64,000 nucleotides of DNA from Megamerina dolium (lineage: Eukaryota > Arthropoda > Insecta > Diptera > Megamerinidae), in the NCBI GenBank assembly GCA_963854835.1, contig OY978528.1, positions 40,594,960-40,658,959 on the forward strand, written 5' to 3'. Numbering within the stretch: position 1 is the first letter of the stretch; each line of letters begins with the position of its first letter. Positions 57,001-64,000 of this stretch are shown one piece after another. The translations under genes and the position numbers were made by a program. The notes beneath the pieces were generated by a model. It was given only the letters and a program-made list of their open reading frames with translations. It had not been told where the DNA came from and searched no databases.

Positions 57001-60000
57001 AGTATCGTTGCAAGTATATTGCCACATCAGCAATTCACGGACGTGCTGAAATCTATCAATGGTATCTTTCATACATTTGTTTAGTGAAACCGGGTTCCGT
57101 GACTCCCAAAAAAAAACTCTATATAAACACATCTACACACACAAGTTAATTGCTAAAATTTTTTTAATTTCCTCAAAGATATTCCAATAAAAGTCAAAAT
57201 ACACTCATAAAACACACAATGCTCAGCAAAATATGTTTTCTAATAACTTTTCAACAAAATAAGAAAAATTCACAGAAATTTCAACTTTATCCAACAATGC
57301 CGGAAATTTCTTTAAACTGCAAAAAGTATTTTTTTTTTAGCTAACAAAAATTTAATCCATGAAATTTCCAAGAAATTAAAGAATACCCCAAACAAATGCT
57401 ATCATAATTTTTAAAGGCTAAAAAACAGCGCTTTCTCAAAAAAAAATTACAACAAACGCTTCATTCATTTTTTTCTTGAATATTCCCAATAATTCGAAAA
57501 TGCGTAGCTCCATATATAAAATACATTTCAAAGCAAATCTCATTAAATTTTAAATAAAGTGCAAAATATTTTAATTTAACTTCTATTTTGCTAACAAAAT
57601 ACTTTAAAATTTTTAGCAAATTTTTAAAAAATTTCCAAATCCACCAATCGATAAATTAAGACAAAAAATTTTCTGAAAAACTCAAAATGAAAATCAAAAC
57701 AACAAACAAATAATATTTCCAGTAATTACCAATAACACTCAGGGGAAATTTTTCTTTGAAACTACTTAAATGACCTCTATAGCAAAGCCTGCCACAACGT
57801 GCACATTGTGTGTTTTGCTTTCTTGATATCAACCAACACTAACGATGTGTAAGCACGATGTTACTCTGTAAGCAATATATTGGCAAATGGCGAATATTTC
57901 GTCTCGAATGATCGCTGTCAAAAATAGAACACACTGACGTACATATACAAGAAAGCGCACAAACAAAACGAACAGTGAACTTCGCCCGACGTCCATTTGC
58001 GACGGTATATTTATTTCTATCGCCGTCGCCATCGGTAGCGGCAAAACAGGAATCATGAGGGCCATGTTTTAAATTTTCTCTATGTTCTTATTTTTATATA
58101 ACTAAAATGTGCTCCTTCCAAGTCTTAGTAGACTAGATCTACAAGCTTTTGTGTAGGGTTTCTTACAGTGGATTGTATAAAATACCTAATGAAGGCCTAA
58201 TATCAGACCTTTTACAGAAAGTTTTACAGCGTTTGCGGTGCAATTGTGATACACTTTCTCAACCACCGCCTGATCATTCAGAGCAAATCAATCAAACTAA
58301 TTGCTGATTTTTTTAAAGGGCTCGAGGAACTATCCGCTGTTGAACTAACTAAACTGTGATATCTTCAACTTTTCCAAGGCTTTAGAATACCTGCTAAAAA
58401 CACTGAAGTAGGTTCACTATCTTCAATGGGTCAATAGGCCTCCAACTGCATCTTCCTACTTGTTTAACTTAAACTAAATACCCTTTAGCACAAATTAATG
58501 CTGACTGTGTGATGAGTATCAAAGATCGTAACAAATTCAAATAATTTGATTGCTCCTCTTAATTTATAGGGTCTAAGCGTTCATGTATTCATACGCAATA
58601 GTTAAAAGTATACCTGCAATAATAACGTTTGGCAACAACATCAGCGGCACCGTAAAATATAATTGAAAGTAAATTACATCTATACATTTGCACATACATG
58701 AAAACATGTGCATGTTCATGAGGACATACTCTGTTTTGGCAATTATTGTTGCTACTGTTATGGATGCAGTGGCTGGCATATTAATCAAGTGCATAATTTA
58801 TTGTGATACTACCGCAGTAGCAATAATAAATAAAACACATACACGCAAATAAGAAGAAAAAGTGTAACATTTGAGCAATTTGCCCCTGAGGATATTTTTT
58901 TTCGACCATAATACGCACATACATATGTACTTATATACATCATTTAACAGAAGCAGGTAGATATCGTCAGAAGCCTTTTAGTATGCAATGTTGCATGCAT
59001 CATCGAAAATTAACTGCAATTTATTCTTTTGTAAATCTCTTTCATCTGGCGTTTTAATACACTCGTACTCGTATGCTCTCATACCTATAATAACTGTGCA
59101 TAACTGTGCTGCACTTAAAAATAATAATAATTAGTGTGTGTATGTGTATGTGTTAAATGCTCAATTAATTGCAAATTAATTAACTTTTATATGAGTTATT
59201 TTGAAATGAAACTGATTTTTTTATTGCGATCATACCTACCTATTCATTTTAATGTCATTGCAACAATGTTGCAGACATAGTACGATCAAATATTACTAGC
59301 AACATTGTTTGTTCCTATATGATCGATAAGAGCAATGATCATGTGCAAGATACATTCATATTTGTAATTATGTGTATGTCACTTGCGTCAATAGAACTAG
59401 TAAAACTTGCATATATTCCTATCCCATTTGTAATTTCATCAAAACACATTGTAACCAGATGTAATACTGCATTAATGCGATAACAAGGGAAAAGATCAAA
59501 GATCAAAAATGATCGTAAATATTTAAACACATGAATAGATTTCCATATATAAAATATGAACCAACAACAATCGTTATCCTCTTCATAGTTTTCCAAAATT
59601 ACGAGTATATTCATAAATACTTATTACCGGCATTGACGATGACGCTGCTGTAAATCAAATATTTGCTCCTCTACAAATATTTGTGGATCTTTGTGCCACA
59701 TGTAGCATATCATCAGTAATGTGATCTGTATTTAAAGCAATAATTGTACAGGAATACCACTCTAATACTTACACTGACTCCATCATTCTCTTGTTCTATA
59801 CTTGACTAATTTTCTATGTGGCGTGATCGTAAATTTTACTCAAAATTAGCACTTTACTTAATCTTGTTGTTGTTGTTTTGGTTTTTCTATTTGGTTTCGG
59901 TTTTATGTACTTGTGCATATTTGTTTTAGGTTCCAATATCACGCTTCATTGATATATTTCCACGCTTCGTTTCCTCAATGCCATACAAGTAGTAAGTGTT

Positions 60001-61728
60001 GTTCTCCTTGTCACTGTAATTTACTTTGCTGTTGCTGCTGCAAGAAAATACATTTTACATAAAAGTTTTTTTTCGATCGCTTCTTTCTTGCTTGATCTTT
60101 GGCCATGTACATATTGCTGCAATGGTTTAGCAATTTTTGTGTTCCCTTGTTCCCTTAGTTTTATTACATTCACACACACACGTAATATTCTTCTCAGGGT
60201 GATTTTTTGTTAATCTCTTTGTAGACCACTAGATGGCTTCTTTCATTTCAATTTACTGGAGTTGTTTCCTTTTTTCTTATTTTTTATCCTTTTTGGTTGT
60301 CCCATTAAATAATTACAACCGTGACATGCCCTTCTCTTCAGTTTACACCGTTTAGTGTGAGACAAATCGTTGTTTCGTTGCTTCGCTGTTGTTGTTGTTA
60401 AATACCTTTACCACCACGTAGGTGTTTAACATTTCATCTTCTATCATCACTATCGTCATTTTTTAAAACTATTTGAAAAGTAGCTATATATATTAGGAGT
60501 TTGTGATAGTATGTCCCAAAAATTTCAGGACTTTTAATTTACATAATTAATATCATTTGTGTAAATGATTGCAAGTTGAAAATGTTTCAAGACATTTAAT
60601 TTCATTTGAGCCGCCATTTTAGAAAATTTATTCTGACATTATTCGAAAAATGTTTTTTGCAAAAATATCGTAAATGTAAATCCATGCATTATTTCTCAAA
60701 TTCAGTTAAATATAAATATATGAAGCTGCCTCACTTTTCATACAAAAAAGTAGGTGCTGGTAAGAATATATTTTCATATATTTCCACCACTTTTTGCACT
60801 AAAATTGCTACAGTTATATTTCGACATTATACATTAATGTCGAAAATTTAATTTCATTAATATTTCGTTAATTCAATTTTCTTGCAATAATGCAGTGACA
60901 AAATATTTATCGATATAATTGCAAAAAATGTTCTACACTAATTTCTTTACACTAATTAGTTCATGTAACCAGTATGAGTCCGTAAGTGTATTCCAAAAGT
61001 TTTCAACTTTATCACTACGACATTTTTCAAGTGTTCATAAGAAAATCGAACAAAACATTAATTATCATTGATTCCTGCATTGTGAAATTGCAATTCAGAT
61101 TCCCAATTTTCCATCAGAGAATCGATCATAGGCAATGTAGCTACTATTCTTCTCCTTAAGAGTATACGAATATTTCGACAGACTTTTGCACAGATTCCTT
61201 GATAATTAATTTCAATTAGAGTGATACTTATCTTAAGCTATTAATTAATGTCTAGATCTAGAACCAATTGATTCAATTATCCTTTTTTTTTTCATTACGC
61301 GTTTCCATATCAGATGACATGATAGCACTTCACTAATCTTCGGAAGATTGCTGCAAAACTAGTATGCAGAAATGAAGATCGGGCTACTACATATGATATT
61401 TTTGAACACGAAGGCACATCATTAATTTGGAAAATCATGGCGTCTTTTGAGAACCCTCTTTGATCGATTTTGTATCATGATTTTCTGAGAGAAATTCTAC
61501 AGAAAACAATATTGAGTAAGGGTGAGGATCATTTTAATCACCAATGCTGTTATATTCTTCTGACAATTTATTTGGACACTCTGCGTACTGTATCAATTTA
61601 TGAGTCCAGCAACTTTTTGAACACCTTGCACGCATACGTGAACGTCTTGTAATTGTAGAAAATGCACGTGTTCAACGAATGTTGTAACAACATTTGCAAT
61701 CAACAATACAGTACAATACATATCATAC

Positions 61729-61755
61729 TTACTTACTTACTTACTTACTTACATA
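61729..61755. repeat. TTAC tetranucleotide microsatellite
   Basis: Six or more TTAC units. The same unit forms the tail of the RTE family (AAGT on the other strand), but no RTE body is attached here. Confidence 0.85.
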
Positions 61756-62725
61756 TCATACCATACATAAATAATTGTATATGTACACTCATCTTCTTCT
61801 ACTATTTACTTACTTACTGATGACATTCTCAGAAATGTGGCCTTTGAGTGTGAAATGTTGCCGCTTCAAGTTTCACAAGTACATTAAACATGAAAAGATC
61901 ACGTCGTCGTCGTCGTTGGTGATCGTTGGTCGTAGCTGGAAAGGTTGCTTTTTAATGAATGCACGTGTACGTAACTTGTTTTGCAAGGATTATTTATGAG
62001 CATATTTCCGGTGATAACAATAATTTGATGTTATTGTTTCTTTTAAAAAGAAAATATTGAATTTTTCAACATTGATCTTTAGCCATAAAAGAAATTTGTT
62101 TGCAATATATAATACAATCATTCTAAATTCTACGCAGTTAATTATATTCAGGGATTTACCATACAAAAAAAAGAAGTCCGGATTGAAGCGTTGTATAGTA
62201 GACAAGGTACGATTATTTTTAAGAAAAATAAAGCGACCCCATTCAGTGGATCAAATCGTTGGTTGGCCCAAAGAGGTGAACATGCCCCATATGTTTTTAA
62301 AAAGCCAAGAAAATGGTAATAGGTGACCGTGGATTGAAGGCGTCCGAGATTATAGAAATGATAGGCATCTTATTGCTATGTTTGTCTACAATGAAACCAA
62401 AACAACACGATGAAAATTTTCTCAGTCAAGTGTGTATAACAAAACCAAGTTATTGTCTTAATTTATAACGTGTCTGAAAATTGGGACCAACCTAATGTAA
62501 ACTTATGCCATACCTTAAATACATGGAAGCACTACTATCCCTTATTTCATTTTATATCTTCATAAGGATATTAAAAATCGATGATTCTCCGGAGATACCG
62601 GACATCTCATTTTACATATTGACCAATCGATTAATTAGAGATCTGCACTTCTGATTCTAGGACGGACAATGACGCAGATGCGCGCGTATTTGTTCAAAAA
62701 CAGCAGAATTACTGTCTCACTTCGT

Positions 62726-62868
62726 ACCTTAATGGAAGCTTGAGTATTCGAGAAAATAGCAAATACTGCGTTCGTCAAGTTTTTGTCAAAAATTATTTTT
62801 GCACATGTTGCAATTATCTTGGAAAACATTCGATCGAATTTCTCGAATACTCAAGCTTCCATTAAGGT
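62726..62868. repeat. Perfect 30-bp inverted repeat, 83-bp spacer
   Basis: 62726-62755 (starts ACCTTAATGGAAGCTTGAGT) and 62839-62868 (ends ACTCAAGCTTCCATTAAGGT) are exact reverse complements. The spacer is 83 bp and shows no coding sense. No target duplication and no TE family resemblance were found. Confidence 0.92.
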
Positions 62869-63748
62869 TCTCTGATTTTAGAACTTTGACATTTACAGTA
62901 TTCGTCCGCTTTAGACAGACCACGTTTCTGGTCTACGACAACCCAAAGTCTCACCCGATTAAACGCTGCTTTCAGTCTTGCAATTTAAACCCATTTTATT
63001 CGAAGGCTGCTTATCCTGACGAAGTTAATCTTAATAAAATTGATCTATCTGAAGATACGAATAATTGCTTTTGCTTGGAAAGCGACAAAATATCTCTACT
63101 CTCGCTGGCACTAGAAGTAAAGTATTCAACACGGTTCCTCAGGCTATCTGACTTCAAATTAGACTTAGGCTTCTGGCTGACTAGACGAGATATAATAATT
63201 CGCTGAACTCGAATCAGTGAATGATTTAGATCATTCAGGACGAATTTTGTTCCTAACTTCAAGAAAATAGTGAACGCTTAATTATTAATTCAGACTAATG
63301 ACCTTATATCAGCCAAAATCAACTTTAGGCGAATCCCAATCATCATAGGGGCTCACCTATACAATTTACTTTTTCATAAAATTCGCTTCCAAACTTACCC
63401 CCTATCTTTACATTCTAAGGAGTGTGCCCTACTTAAATGCATATGCCAATCGATAAAAATAACACCCCAGAAAAAGCATCTCCAGATATGAAATGCATTA
63501 TCAACGCATTTATTCTTTTGCGCCGAATATTTTTCCAAATTTACTTATCCACCATCTACATCTATTAGAAAGGCAGTTTTGGCAGTTGGCAGTTGGCAGT
63601 TTTATAAAAACATAAATTTTGTTGGGAAGCCCTGGTAAAAGGGATCAATTAGTTGATTTGAGTTATTGAAAAAATTTAACGATGTATTATAAAAGATTTA
63701 GCATCAATGAAATGATGGTGTCTATGGTTGACGATCACTGTTCTGTTC
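62869..63748. other. Unassigned DNA at the right edge
   Basis: A 135-codon plus-strand ORF (62799-63206, with KIDLSEDTNNCFCLESDK and LRLSDFKLDLGFWLTRRD) has balanced composition but starts inside the inverted repeat and matches no family I recognise. It could be an exon or chance. A run of TTGGCAG units lies near 63,577-63,602. Confidence 0.25.
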
Positions 63749-63862
63749 GGTACTGTTCGAAAGAAAAATCTTTTCGATATGAAATTTTTTATGCTTCACC
63801 CCGAGATTGAACCCACGACCTACAGATCAGAAGGCCAACACACTAACCACCTGAGATACGGC
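63749..63862 (-). mobile_element. Partial SINE, tRNA-head half
   Basis: GGTACTGTTCGAAAGAAAAA, TCTTTTCGATATGAAATTTT, GACCTACAGATCAGAAGG and CACTAACCACCTGAGATACGG give the head and first third of the SINE in diverged form. The tail half is missing. Confidence 0.75.
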
Positions 63863-64000
63863 AACAACAGCATAGTAATATTAATAAGAGTCGTTAAAAA
63901 GTAGGTAATGAGCAAAGTAAAATTCGTGGTCCATTACAATTAACAAGCATCATCATCATCGTTACGATTATCATGATTACGATTCCATATAAAGTATAGT

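Larger units (their letters stand above)
51100..62720. other. 11.6 kb of AT-rich DNA, no gene recognised
   Basis: All ORFs are short (at most about 109 codons), AT-driven or low in complexity, and none shows a domain I recognise. CAACAAC/GTTGTTG tracts are frequent, as in dipteran introns and intergenic DNA. An AATAAT repeat lies near 54,045-54,078. No SINE, MITE or LINE of the families above was seen here, a marked contrast to 0-51 kb. It may be a large intron or conserved regulatory DNA, but the sequence alone does not decide. Confidence 0.5.

Noticed and set aside
57829..58065. 78-codon minus-strand ORF with hydrophobic stretches
   Set aside because: No family resemblance, AT-rich setting, and no splice or promoter context.

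Overview
This 64 kb window looks like genomic DNA of a higher dipteran insect, possibly a tephritid fruit fly. The species is an inference from the type of repeats and from the MADF/BESS gene; nothing in the sequence names it. The DNA is AT-rich, has eukaryotic introns, and is dominated by transposable elements (TEs) in many states of decay. I support one intact host gene and one apparently intact transposase gene. All other recognisable coding sequence is broken TE sequence or dead copies of the host gene.

Layout. (1) 0.5-5.8 kb is a stack of old DNA transposons and retroelement scraps: a SINE, a hAT remnant, a copia RNase H scrap, a 2-kb non-autonomous hAT-like element with a MITE inside it, and a dead irritans-type mariner. 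(2) 5.8-16.6 kb is a small tandem family of MADF-BESS genes. The intact two-exon gene is at 15,211-16,591. Two dead relatives lie upstream (5.8-7.3 and 10.2-11.5 kb), split by MITEs, and the second is also cut by a 2.45-kb hAT element (11,496-13,944). That hAT has 8-bp target duplications, terminal inverted repeats and a three-exon transposase of about 614 residues. (3) 16.6-22.2 kb holds two SINE copies and one more MITE in otherwise gene-free DNA. (4) 22.9-32.0 kb is a retrotransposon nest. A jockey-like RT scrap and a Tc1-like relic are followed by an LOA-like LINE, into which a 3.27-kb RTE-like LINE has jumped with a clean 10-bp target duplication. (5) 36.8-40.8 kb carries two more 5'-truncated RTE copies. 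(6) 43.2-51.1 kb holds a second LOA-like LINE on the minus strand, broken by a SINE and by a 0.8-kb unclassified repeat, followed by Tc1/mariner-type relics and SINEs. (7) 51.1-63.7 kb is AT-rich, CAA/TTG-rich DNA in which I see no gene, with one striking 30-bp perfect inverted repeat near 62.8 kb.

I found no convincing new multi-gene system. The more original signals are: the decayed MADF-BESS array serving as TE landing ground, datable by clean TSDs; the hAT whose subterminal repeats match the DRE octamer TATCGATA; three perfect fold-back repeats, one of them at the 3' end of a SINE; a SINE family with a T-rich tail; and an unclassified 0.8-0.9 kb unit found twice, in opposite orientation, beside or inside LOA-like LINEs.
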